Of a stretch of 64,000 bases of DNA, positions 17,140 to 24,824 are shown piece by piece. Numbering within the stretch: position 1 is the stretch's first letter; each line of letters starts with the position of its first letter. Source of the stretch: Brevundimonas bullata (lineage in GTDB: Bacteria; Pseudomonadota; Alphaproteobacteria; Caulobacterales; Caulobacteraceae); assembly GCF_003350205.1 (NCBI RefSeq), contig NZ_QLLC01000003.1, positions 62,001-126,000 on the forward strand. The letters are read 5' to 3'. Under the pieces are notes generated by a model. The model was not told the origin of the DNA. It saw nothing but the letters and a program-made list of their open reading frames with translations, and ran no database searches. The position numbers were made by a program, and so were the translations under genes.

Positions 17140-18249
17140 ATGTTCTACCTGCTCTATCTCTACTACGCGGACATTGCGCAGGAATATCCGCTGCTGCACC
17201 TGATCCAGTATCAGACGGTGCGCGTCGCCCTGGCCATGGCCACGGCCATGATCGTCGCGGTCGCCATGGGCAGCCGCTTCATCAACTGGATTCGCGCCAA
17301 GCAGGGCCGGGGCCAGCCGATCCGTGAGGACGGCCCGGTTTCGCACCTGTCCAAGGTCGGCACCCCGACCATGGGCGGGCTGATGATTCTGGCGGGCATC
17401 GGCGTGGCGGTCTTCCTCTGGGGCGACCTGACCAATCCCTATATCTGGATCGTCTCTGGCGTGACGGCGGCGTTCGGCGTGCTGGGCTTCATCGACGACT
17501 ACGCCAAGGTGACCAAGCAGACCTCGGCGGGTCTGACCTCGAAACAGAAGCTGGCGGCCCAGGCGGTCGTCGCCGTGATCGCCGGCGTGCTGACCGTGGT
17601 CTGGATGACTTATTCCCCGACCTCGCCGGGGCTTGAGACCTCGATCGCCTTTCCCTTCCTGAAGGCGGTCCTGCTGAACATCGGCTGGTTCTATGTGGCC
17701 TTCGCCGCCTTCACCATCATCGGCTTCTCCAACGCCGTGAACCTGACCGACGGTCTGGACGGTCTGGCCATCGTGCCGGTGATGATGGCGGCGGGCGCCT
17801 TCGGCATCATCTCCTATCTGGTCGGCAACTTCGTCTTCGCCGAGTATCTGCAGGTTCACCACGTGCCCGGCTCGGGCGAGCTGGCCATCTTCTGCGCCGC
17901 CATGATCGGCGGCGGCATGGGCTTCCTCTGGTACAACGCACCCCCGGCCAAGATCTTCATGGGCGACACCGGCTCGCTGGCCCTGGGCGGCGCGCTCGGC
18001 TCCATCGCCGTGGCCACCAAGCACGAACTGGTGCTGGGCATCGTCGGTGGCCTGTTCGTGGTCGAGGCGGCCTCGGTCATGATCCAGGTCGGCTACTTCA
18101 AGCTGACCGGCAAGCGCATCTTCCTGATGGCCCCGATCCACCACCATTTCGAAAAGATGGGCTGGCCGGAATCCACCGTCGTCATCCGTTTCTGGATCGT
18201 CGCCGCCATGCTGGCGCTGCTCGGTCTGGCCACGCTGAAGCTGCGCTGA
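17140..18249 (+). CDS. mraY: Phospho-MurNAc-pentapeptide transferase MraY
   Basis: A 369-residue polytopic inner-membrane enzyme (about ten membrane segments) that transfers phospho-MurNAc-pentapeptide to undecaprenyl phosphate, giving lipid I. Signatures: [10 protein letters not shown] (74-83), the Asp pair in [10 protein letters not shown] (118-127), [25 protein letters not shown] and [11 protein letters not shown]. Length and motifs are normal for the family. Only 4 bp separate it from murD. Confidence 0.97.
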   Translation: MFYLLYLYYADIAQEYPLLHLIQYQTVRVALAMATAMIVAVAMGSRFINWIRAKQGRGQPIREDGPVSHLSKVGTPTMGGLMILAGIGVAVFLWGDLTNPYIWIVSGVTAAFGVLGFIDDYAKVTKQTSAGLTSKQKLAAQAVVAVIAGVLTVVWMTYSPTSPGLETSIAFPFLKAVLLNIGWFYVAFAAFTIIGFSNAVNLTDGLDGLAIVPVMMAAGAFGIISYLVGNFVFAEYLQVHHVPGSGELAIFCAAMIGGGMGFLWYNAPPAKIFMGDTGSLALGGALGSIAVATKHELVLGIVGGLFVVEAASVMIQVGYFKLTGKRIFLMAPIHHHFEKMGWPESTVVIRFWIVAAMLALLGLATLKLR

Positions 18250-18253
18250 TCCC

Positions 18254-19738
18254 ATGATCCCGGTTCCCGGCTTCGAGGGCAGACGCGTCGCGGTCTTCGG
18301 CCTGGGCCGGTCCGGGATCACCGCCGCGCGCGCGCTTCAGGCCGGCGGCGCCGTCCCCGTCCTGTGGGACGACGGCGTCTCGGGCCGGATGCAGGCCGAG
18401 GCGGAAGGCTTCCTCGTCGAGGACCTGACCCGCGCCGACTGGTCGGGCTTCGCCGCCCTGGTCCTGTCGCCGGGCGCGCCCCTGACCCATCCCAAGCCGC
18501 ACTGGACCGTCGAGCGCGCCCATGCAGCGGGCGTGCCGGTCATCGGCGACGTCGAGCTGTTCGCCCGCGCCCTGGACGCCCTGCCCAAGGACCAGCGCCC
18601 CCGCGTCGTCGCCATCACCGGCACCAACGGCAAGTCCACCACCACGGCCCTGATCGGCTGGGTGCTAAAATCGGCGGGCCTTAGCGTTCACATCGGCGGC
18701 AATATCGGCATCGGCGTCCTGGCCCTGCCGGCCCCGACGCCCGACGCCGTCTATGTCATCGAGGTCTCGTCCTATCAGTTGGACCTGACCACGACCTTCG
18801 CGCCCGACGTGGCCATCCTGACCAACATCAGCCCCGACCATCTGGACCGCCACGGCGGCATGGAGGGCTATGTCACGGCCAAGCAACGCATTTTTCAGGC
18901 GCAAGGGCCGGGGGCGCTGGCCCTGGTCGGCGTGGACGAGGCCTGGGGGCAGGGGATCGCGGCGGACCTGCGGGCGCAGGGAAGGCGGGTCTGCACAGTT
19001 TCCACCCTTTCCGTCATCCCGGGGCCGGACGCGCAGCGTTCGGAACCCGGGACCCAGACGGTTGCTCATGTCGCCGAGGCCTGGGTTCCGGGTTCGGCTA
19101 CGCCGCCCCGGAATGACGGCATGGAAGCCGCGCCCGGCAGGCTGAGTCTCGACGGCCAGCCCGTCGCCGACCTCTCCGCCGCCCGCTCGCTTCCCGGTCG
19201 CCACAACGCCCAGAACGCCGCCTTCGCCTACGCCGCCGCCCGCGCGCTCGGCGTGTCGCACGACGCGGCGGTCGACGGCCTGCTGACTTTCCCCGGTCTG
19301 GCGCACCGGATGGAGGCCGTCGGCCGCCTCGACGGCGTGCGCTTCATCAACGACTCCAAGGGCACCAACGCCGACGCCGCGCGTCAGGCGCTCGCCTCCT
19401 ACCCCTCCGTCTTCTGGATCGCAGGCGGCAAGGCCAAGGAGGGCGGCATCGAAGCCTTACGCGACCTTTTCCCCCACGTCGCCAAGGCCTATCTGATCGG
19501 TGAGGCCGCCGAGGCGTTTGCTGAGACCCTCGGCGACACCCCGCACATAGTCGCCCACACCATGGAGCGCGCCGTCGAAATGGCCGCCGCCGACGCCGCG
19601 AAAGCCGGGGGCGAGCAGGTGGTCCTGCTGTCGCCCGCCTGCGCCAGCTTCGACCAGTTCCCCGATTTCGAGGTGCGGGGCGAAGCCTTCCGCGCCGCCG
19701 TCCTGGCGCTGGGCGCGAAAGCGGAGCCCACCGCATGA
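18254..19738 (+). CDS. murD: UDP-MurNAc-L-alanine--D-glutamate ligase MurD, carrying an in-frame palindromic insert
   Basis: A Mur ligase adding D-Glu to UDP-MurNAc-L-Ala. The ATP loop ITGTNGKSTT (121-130), EVSSYQLD (170-177) and RFINDSKGTN are all present, so the enzyme looks functional. At 494 residues it is longer than E. coli MurD (438). Part of the excess is about 36 residues (roughly 253-289) encoded by a 109-bp imperfect palindrome (19011-19119) of the same family as intergenic repeats at 20935 and 55335. The insert falls where E. coli MurD has a variable surface loop of the central domain, before the LSL..GxHNxxNA block. The stop overlaps ftsW by 4 bp. Confidence 0.96.
   Translation: MIPVPGFEGRRVAVFGLGRSGITAARALQAGGAVPVLWDDGVSGRMQAEAEGFLVEDLTRADWSGFAALVLSPGAPLTHPKPHWTVERAHAAGVPVIGDVELFARALDALPKDQRPRVVAITGTNGKSTTTALIGWVLKSAGLSVHIGGNIGIGVLALPAPTPDAVYVIEVSSYQLDLTTTFAPDVAILTNISPDHLDRHGGMEGYVTAKQRIFQAQGPGALALVGVDEAWGQGIAADLRAQGRRVCTVSTLSVIPGPDAQRSEPGTQTVAHVAEAWVPGSATPPRNDGMEAAPGRLSLDGQPVADLSAARSLPGRHNAQNAAFAYAAARALGVSHDAAVDGLLTFPGLAHRMEAVGRLDGVRFINDSKGTNADAARQALASYPSVFWIAGGKAKEGGIEALRDLFPHVAKAYLIGEAAEAFAETLGDTPHIVAHTMERAVEMAAADAAKAGGEQVVLLSPACASFDQFPDFEVRGEAFRAAVLALGAKAEPTA
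19011..19119. repeat. Palindromic repeat, family F, inside murD and translated
   Basis: The left arm CCGTCATCCCGGGGCCGGAC through CGGAACCCGGGACCCAG pairs with the right arm CTGGGTTCCGGGTTCGGCTA through CCGGAATGACGG. Related copies with CGTCAT...ATGACG ends lie between ftsW and murG and between the response regulator and kinase genes. The murD frame stays open through it. Confidence 0.82.
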
Positions 19739-20916
19739 GCCAGAGCTACAGCCATCCCTTTTCGCGCAATGATCAGAGCCTGATCGCGCGCTGGTTCTGG
19801 ACCGTGGATCGCGGCCTGCTGGGCGCGGCCCTGACCCTGGTGGCGCTCGGCGTATCGCTCAGCTTCGCCTCCAGCCCCGCCGCCATCCTGGCTGATGAAT
19901 CGATCACCGATCCCTTCCACTATTCCTGGCGGATGATCGTCTGGGCTTCGATGGGCACGACCGTCATGCTGACGGCGTCGCTGTTGTCGCCGCGCGGCGT
20001 GCGGCGGATCGCGGTCCTGGCCCTGTTCGGCGCCATCGTGGTCATGGCGGCCCTGCCGTTTATCGGCGACACGGTGAAGGGCGCCGCGCGCTGGGTGAAC
20101 CTCGGCCCGTTCAGCCTGCAGCCGTCCGAGTTCGCCAAGCCCGGTCTGATCGTCTTCGCCGCCTGGATGTTCGCCGAGGCCCAGAAGGGGCAGGGGGTTC
20201 CGGGCGTCAGCATCGCCTTCGGTCTCTGGGCCCTGACGGTCGGCCTGCTGCTGATCCAGCCGGACATCGGCCAGACCTTGCTGATCACCACCACCTTCAT
20301 GGCCGTCTTCTTCATGGCCGGGGTGCCGCTGAAATGGGTGGCGGTCATCGCCGCTATGGGCGCGGGCGGGGTGGTGTCGCTCTATTTCACCTTCAGCCAC
20401 ATGCGCGACCGCCTCAGCCGCTTCCTGTCGCCCGAGACGACCGACACCCATCAGATCGACCGCGCCTCCGAGGCCATTCGCGCCGGCGGCCTGGTCGGAC
20501 GCGGCATCGGCGAGGGGGTGATGAAGCGCCGGGTGCCCGACCTGCACACCGACTTCATCTATTCGGTCGGCGCCGAGGAGTTCGGCCTGATTCTGTCGCT
20601 GTTTATGATCGGCCTCTACGCCTTTATCGTCATCCGCGGGATGAAGAAGGCGATGAAGCTGAACGACCCGTTTGAGCAGACGGCGGCGGCGGGCCTCTTC
20701 ATGCTGATCGGGCTGCAAGCCTGCATCAATGTGGCGGTGAACCTGAACCTGATCCCGACCAAGGGCATGACGCTTCCCTTTATCAGCTATGGCGGCTCGT
20801 CGATGATGGCCATGGGCCTGACCATGGGCTTCGCCCTGGCCCTGACGCGTCGTCGTCCGGGGGCCTATGAGCCGGGCTCCAACATCTCCCCGCCGCGTCG
20901 TCGCCTGCTGCCCTGA
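19735..20916 (+). CDS. ftsW: Lipid II polymerase FtsW (SEDS family)
   Basis: A 393-residue SEDS glycosyltransferase that polymerises lipid II at the septum together with FtsI. About ten membrane segments are visible. Signature stretches are ARWVNLGPFSLQPSEFAKPG (about 119-138), the large periplasmic loop with IDRASEAIRAGGLVGRGIGEG, and the C-terminal GMTLPFISYGGSSM. Start overlaps the murD stop (ATGA). A palindromic repeat lies between this gene and murG. Confidence 0.96.
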   Translation: MSQSYSHPFSRNDQSLIARWFWTVDRGLLGAALTLVALGVSLSFASSPAAILADESITDPFHYSWRMIVWASMGTTVMLTASLLSPRGVRRIAVLALFGAIVVMAALPFIGDTVKGAARWVNLGPFSLQPSEFAKPGLIVFAAWMFAEAQKGQGVPGVSIAFGLWALTVGLLLIQPDIGQTLLITTTFMAVFFMAGVPLKWVAVIAAMGAGGVVSLYFTFSHMRDRLSRFLSPETTDTHQIDRASEAIRAGGLVGRGIGEGVMKRRVPDLHTDFIYSVGAEEFGLILSLFMIGLYAFIVIRGMKKAMKLNDPFEQTAAAGLFMLIGLQACINVAVNLNLIPTKGMTLPFISYGGSSMMAMGLTMGFALALTRRRPGAYEPGSNISPPRRRLLP

Positions 20917-20934
20917 CGCGCCTTCGTCATCCCG

Positions 20935-21021
20935 GAAGCCCGAAAGGGCTATCCGGAACCGCTCCATACGCCGCGTTTGTGGCGGTCCCGGCTCTTCGCC
21001 TGCGGCTACGGCCGGGATGAC
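20935..21021. repeat. Palindromic repeat, family F, between ftsW and murG
   Basis: CGTCATCCCGGAAGCC at the left mirrors GGCCGGGATGAC at the right, enclosing further inverted blocks around GCGTTTGTGGC. It is 87 bp long and breaks an otherwise compact gene series. Confidence 0.72.
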
Positions 21022-21040
21022 TATCTGATTTGAGGTTCTC

Positions 21041-22132
21041 ATGACTGAGAAGAACAAGGTGTGCGTCGTCGCCGCCGGGGGCACTGGCGGCCATATGTTT
21101 CCCGCCGAGGCCCTGGCCCGCGAACTGGCCTCGCGCGGCTGGCGCGTGGTGCTTGCCACCGATGCGCGCGGCGAGCAGTACGCCCACGCCTTTCCCGCCG
21201 AGGAACGTCTGGCGCTGGACGCCGCCACCGGCAGCGGCCCCGTCGGCCTGCTGAAGGCGGGCCTGGCCATCCTCAGGGGGGTGGGCCAGGCGCAGTCGGC
21301 CTTCGCCCGAATCGGCGCGGACGTGGTCGTCGGCTTCGGCGGCTATCCGTCCGCCCCTGCCCTGGTCGCCGCCGTGGCGACGCGCCGTCCGACCCTGATC
21401 CATGAGCAGAATGCGGTTCTGGGCCGCACCAACCGGATGCTAGCCCCGGCGGTCGGCACGGTGGCCTCGGCCTTCCCGACCCTGGGGCGCGCCCCCGCCA
21501 AGGTGAAGGCCCGCGCCAGGCTCGTCGGCAATCCGGTGCGCCCCGACATCCGCGCTCTGTTCGACCGCGCCTATGTCGCTCCCGCTGGCGATGGCCCGAT
21601 CCATGTCCTCGTCACCGGCGGCAGCCAGGGCGCGCGCATCCTGTCCGAGACCGCGCCCCGCGCGCTGGCGGCCCTGCCCGAGGCCATCCGCAAGCGCCTT
21701 AAGGTCCAGCAGCAGTCCCGCCCCGAAACCCTGGAAAGCGCGCGTCAGATATATTTGGAGGCCGGCATCAACGCCGAGGTCGCCCCCTTCTTCCGCGACA
21801 TGGCCGACCGCCTGTCCAGGGCGCATCTGGTCATCGGCCGCGCCGGGGCCTCGACCTGTTCGGAACTGGCCGTCGCGGCGCTTCCGTCCGTGCTGATCCC
21901 GCTCAAGATCGCCATGGACGACCACCAGACCCTGAACGCCCGCGCCCTGTCCGACGCCGGCGCCGCCCGCGTCATCGCCGAGGACGACGTGACGGTCGAC
22001 AGCCTGACCGCCGCTCTCAGCGATATCCTGTCCGACCCGACGAAGCTGACCGCCATGTCCGTCGCCGCCCGCTCGGTCGCCATCCCCGACGCCGCCGCTC
22101 GCCTGGCCGACCTGGTCGAAGCCGCCGCCTGA
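21041..22132 (+). CDS. murG: UDP-GlcNAc--lipid I GlcNAc transferase MurG
   Basis: A 363-residue GT-B glycosyltransferase peripheral to the inner membrane that turns lipid I into lipid II. The N-terminal glycine loop GGTGGHMFPAEALA (13-26), GFGGYPS, HEQNAVLGRTNR and the C-terminal RAGASTCSELAVAALPSVLIP nucleotide-sugar site are canonical. TTGAGG ends about 6 nt before the ATG. It is the last gene of the first dcw half; murC is displaced by about 14 kb. Confidence 0.97.
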   Translation: MTEKNKVCVVAAGGTGGHMFPAEALARELASRGWRVVLATDARGEQYAHAFPAEERLALDAATGSGPVGLLKAGLAILRGVGQAQSAFARIGADVVVGFGGYPSAPALVAAVATRRPTLIHEQNAVLGRTNRMLAPAVGTVASAFPTLGRAPAKVKARARLVGNPVRPDIRALFDRAYVAPAGDGPIHVLVTGGSQGARILSETAPRALAALPEAIRKRLKVQQQSRPETLESARQIYLEAGINAEVAPFFRDMADRLSRAHLVIGRAGASTCSELAVAALPSVLIPLKIAMDDHQTLNARALSDAGAARVIAEDDVTVDSLTAALSDILSDPTKLTAMSVAARSVAIPDAAARLADLVEAAA

Positions 22133-22140
22133 TCCGCGTC

Positions 22141-22280
22141 TTTCCTCCCTGTTCGCGGAGCGAAGGGGGAGGTGGATCGGACGTGAAGCGGACGAGACGG
22201 AGGGGGCGACTCGACGTCGACCCTCTGTGCCGCCCCCTCCACCGCAAAGCGGTCCCCCTCCCCACGATGTGGGGAGGAAA
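22141..22280. repeat. Long palindromic repeat, family A copy 1
   Basis: Bounded by TTTCCTCCC... and ...GGGGAGGAAA, with inner GGAGGTGG mirrored by CCCCCTCCACC and a central GACTCGACGTCGACCCTCTG. Related copies lie at 48375-48504 and 57196-57348, and a minimal hairpin of the same ends at 34668-34694. Confidence 0.8.
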
Positions 22281-22322
22281 GAGGGCGTGGCCGTGCGCGG
22301 AGAAGCTGGTTAGGCTGCGCTC

Positions 22323-23453
22323 ATGCCCCAGTTCGTGACCAACCTGACCAACAAAGTCTTCGCCCTGTGGAACCAGTTCTACTGGCTGCCGGAATGGGCG
22401 GTGATCACCATCATCACCGCCGTCTTCGTCTTCATCGGCTGGGCGGCGAACCAGGTGGTCTTCGCCCTGCTCAAGCTGGCCGTGCGCAAGCGCGACCTGT
22501 TCTGGAAGGGCATGGTCGGCCGCGCCCGGCTCAAGGTCCGCATCGCGGTGATGATCATCGCCCTGGCCCTGGCCGTCACGGTGTCGCCGCTGGACCCTGA
22601 ACCCTCTTTGTTCATCCGCCGGACCCTGCTGTTCGCCTTCATCCTGGTGTGCGGCTGGATGATCGCTGGCGCGGTGGACATGGGGGCCATCGTCCATCTG
22701 CGTAAGTTCAACATGGAGGCCGAGGACAACCTCTACGCCAGGAAGCACGTCACCCAGACGCGCATCCTGCAACGCGTCGCCGCCATCCTGATCGGCCTGG
22801 TCACGCTGGGGCTGGCCCTGCTGACCATTCCGGGCGTGCGCCAGTGGGGCATGTCGCTGCTGGCCTCGGCGGGCGTGGTCGGCATCGTCGCCGGTCTGGC
22901 GCTGCAACCCTTCCTGACCAACCTGATCGCCGGCATCCAGATCGCCACGGCCCAGCCGATCCGCCTGGACGACGCCGTCATCGTCGAGGGCGAGTGGGGC
23001 CGGGTCGAGGAGATCACCTCGACCTATGTCGTGGTCAAGCTGTGGGACTGGCGGCGGATGATCCTGCCGCTGACCTATTTCATCCAGAAGCCGTTCCAGA
23101 ACTGGACCCGCGACAACGCCAGCCTGATCGGCGTCGCCTTCCTCTATGTGGACTATGAGGCGCCGATCGACCGGCTGCGGGTCAAGCTGGAGTCCATCGC
23201 CCACGCCTCGCCGCTGTGGGACGGCGACGTGGTTTCCTTGCAGGTCACCGACATCACCGAGCGGGTCGCCCAGGTCCGCTGCCTGACCAGCGCCAGAAAC
23301 GCCTCGCTCGCCTTCGACCTGCGCTGCGAGGTGCGCGAGAAGATGCTGGCCTTCATGCGCGATGAATGCCCGCAGGCCTTGCCGCGGGATCGGGTGGACC
23401 TGGATCGGAACGGGCGCGACCTTCTCCCTCCCCGACACGGGGAGGGTGGCTGA
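22323..23453 (+). CDS. Mechanosensitive ion channel, MscS family
   Basis: A 376-residue inner-membrane channel of the MscS superfamily, likely a pressure-relief valve. There are about four N-terminal membrane segments, then the pore-lining helix and beta domain: SLLASAGVVGIVAGLALQPF (about 177-196) followed by NLIAGIQIATAQPIRLDD and a VEEITSTYVVVKLWDWRR stretch. The C-terminal cytoplasmic domain is shortened relative to some homologues. The last ten or so residues (DLLPPRHGEGG) and the stop codon are encoded by a family B palindromic repeat, so the native C-terminus has probably been altered by repeat insertion. Confidence 0.9.
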   Translation: MPQFVTNLTNKVFALWNQFYWLPEWAVITIITAVFVFIGWAANQVVFALLKLAVRKRDLFWKGMVGRARLKVRIAVMIIALALAVTVSPLDPEPSLFIRRTLLFAFILVCGWMIAGAVDMGAIVHLRKFNMEAEDNLYARKHVTQTRILQRVAAILIGLVTLGLALLTIPGVRQWGMSLLASAGVVGIVAGLALQPFLTNLIAGIQIATAQPIRLDDAVIVEGEWGRVEEITSTYVVVKLWDWRRMILPLTYFIQKPFQNWTRDNASLIGVAFLYVDYEAPIDRLRVKLESIAHASPLWDGDVVSLQVTDITERVAQVRCLTSARNASLAFDLRCEVREKMLAFMRDECPQALPRDRVDLDRNGRDLLPPRHGEGG

Positions 23454-23571
23454 GCCCGAAGGGCGAGGCCGGGTGGGGGCGCTTTCGCTGATCAAAGCGC
23501 CGCGCCCAGTATCGCCACGCCCTCCCCACCCGGTCGCTTCGCGACCACCCTCCCCGTGACGGGGAGGGAGA
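23423..23571. repeat. Long palindromic repeat, family B copy 2
   Basis: Terminal inverted repeats TCTCCCTCCCCGACACGGGG and its near complement at 23552-23571. The inner blocks GGTGGCTGAGCC and GGTCGCTTCGCGACCACC match copy 1 in reverse orientation. It overlaps the end of the MscS-like gene and fills the gap to a convergent gene. Confidence 0.85.
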
Positions 23572-23577
23572 GGCGCT

Positions 23578-24021
23578 TCAGTCCTGCATCCGCTCGCGCC
23601 CGATCCGCACAGCCTCCGCCGTGCTGACCGCATCAATCGCCCGCGCATCGGCTCCGCACGCCACCGCCGCCAGTTCCGCTGCATCCCCGCCGGGCGCGAT
23701 GACGTAGGGCGCTGACTTCGTCGGCGTGATCGGCCCCTCGGTCCCGTCCGCCTTCAGCGAGGCGAAGTCGAGCCGGTCCGCCGTCTGGGCCGCGCAGTCG
23801 AACCGCCACCAGGACCAGCCGCCGACATAGGCCGCGTCGCCGATGACTATGTCCTCCTCGCTGATCTGCAGCGAGCGCATCCGCACCCCGTCGGCATCGG
23901 GCATGACCGAGGCCACGTCGGCGAAGATGGCGAAGCGCCCGACGCCGGTCAGGACCAGACGATGCTCTGTGGTCGGCTGCGGGGCGGCCAGGAGGTTCAG
24001 GATCAGCAAGGCGAGGGTCAT
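23578..24021 (-). CDS. Predicted exported hypothetical protein
   Basis: A 147-residue product with a short signal-like N-terminus (MTLALLILNLLAAPQP). The mature part contains two motifs, GVGRFAIFADVASV and WWRFDCAAQTADRLDF, plus a second Cys in AAVAC. This pattern resembles small periplasmic proteins of the surface-adhesin E type, but the match is weak and I would leave it as hypothetical. It is divergent from the GT26 gene (start codons 47 bp apart) and converges with the MscS-like gene across a repeat. Confidence 0.65.
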   Translation of the reverse strand: MTLALLILNLLAAPQPTTEHRLVLTGVGRFAIFADVASVMPDADGVRMRSLQISEEDIVIGDAAYVGGWSWWRFDCAAQTADRLDFASLKADGTEGPITPTKSAPYVIAPGGDAAELAAVACGADARAIDAVSTAEAVRIGRERMQD

Positions 24022-24068
24022 GCCGCCTTCGTAACCGGGTGTTGACCGCCAGACGATAGGCTTCGTCC

Positions 24069-24824
24069 ATGACGCGCTTCATGACGCTGGATTTCACCGA
24101 CGACGACGGCCCCGCCCTGCTGGATCGGGTGACGAGGCTGGCGCGTGGTCCCTATGCCTACGTCGTCACGCCCAATGTCGATCATGTCGTCAAGCTGATG
24201 GAAGGCCGGGTGGACCGCGAGGTCTATCAGGGGGCCGACCTCAAGCTCTGCGACAGCCGCATCCTCGGCCATCTGGCCCGGCTGCGCGGCAAGCGGCTGG
24301 CGGTCTATCCGGGCTCGGACATGACCGCGGACCTGCTGGCCTCCGACGCCGCCGAACAACTGGCCATCGCCGTCTTCGGCCCTGATCGCGCCGCTTTCGA
24401 CGATCTGGCCGCGCGCTACCCGAAGGCGCGCCTGAGCTTCCTGGACGCCCCGGTTCTGACGCCCGGCGCACCCGCCTGGGACAGGGCCGTGGGGGAGGTC
24501 CTAGCCGCCGATTGGGACGTGCTTCTGACCTGCATCTCCTTTCCGAAGCAGGAGCGGTTCGCCCATGCGCTTCGGATGGCCGGTCGTCCCCATGGCGTGG
24601 CCCTGTGCGTGGGCGCATCGGTCGATTTTCTGACGGGTCGTCAGCAACGCGCGCCGCGCCTGTTCCAGAAACTCTCGCTGGAGTGGCTCCATCGCCTGCT
24701 CAGCCAGCCCCGCCGGATGTTCCGTCGCTATGTGGTCGAAGGACCAGCGATCCTGAGCTGGTTCATACGGATCGAAGTGCTGGGGTCTCGCGCGCCACGA
24801 TCTGCTCGGCCTGGTTCAGGTTGA
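24069..24824 (+). CDS. WecG/TagA/CpsF family glycosyltransferase (GT26)
   Basis: A 251-residue GT26 transferase. Such enzymes add ManNAcA or a related sugar to a lipid-linked acceptor at the inner face of the membrane. The family features are [10 protein letters not shown] near residue 35, the LKLCDSR acidic block (about 58-64), the [14 protein letters not shown] region (about 157-170), [17 protein letters not shown] and a C-terminal amphipathic [17 protein letters not shown] stretch for membrane association. Its last 62 bp overlap the 3' end of the convergent smc gene. No pathway partners are adjacent. Confidence 0.88.
   Translation: MTRFMTLDFTDDDGPALLDRVTRLARGPYAYVVTPNVDHVVKLMEGRVDREVYQGADLKLCDSRILGHLARLRGKRLAVYPGSDMTADLLASDAAEQLAIAVFGPDRAAFDDLAARYPKARLSFLDAPVLTPGAPAWDRAVGEVLAADWDVLLTCISFPKQERFAHALRMAGRPHGVALCVGASVDFLTGRQQRAPRLFQKLSLEWLHRLLSQPRRMFRRYVVEGPAILSWFIRIEVLGSRAPRSARPGSG

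Noticed and set aside
18990-19150. Possible frameshift or pseudogene in murD
   Set aside because: The frame continues unbroken and the downstream ligase motifs are intact; the extra segment is explained by an in-frame repeat.
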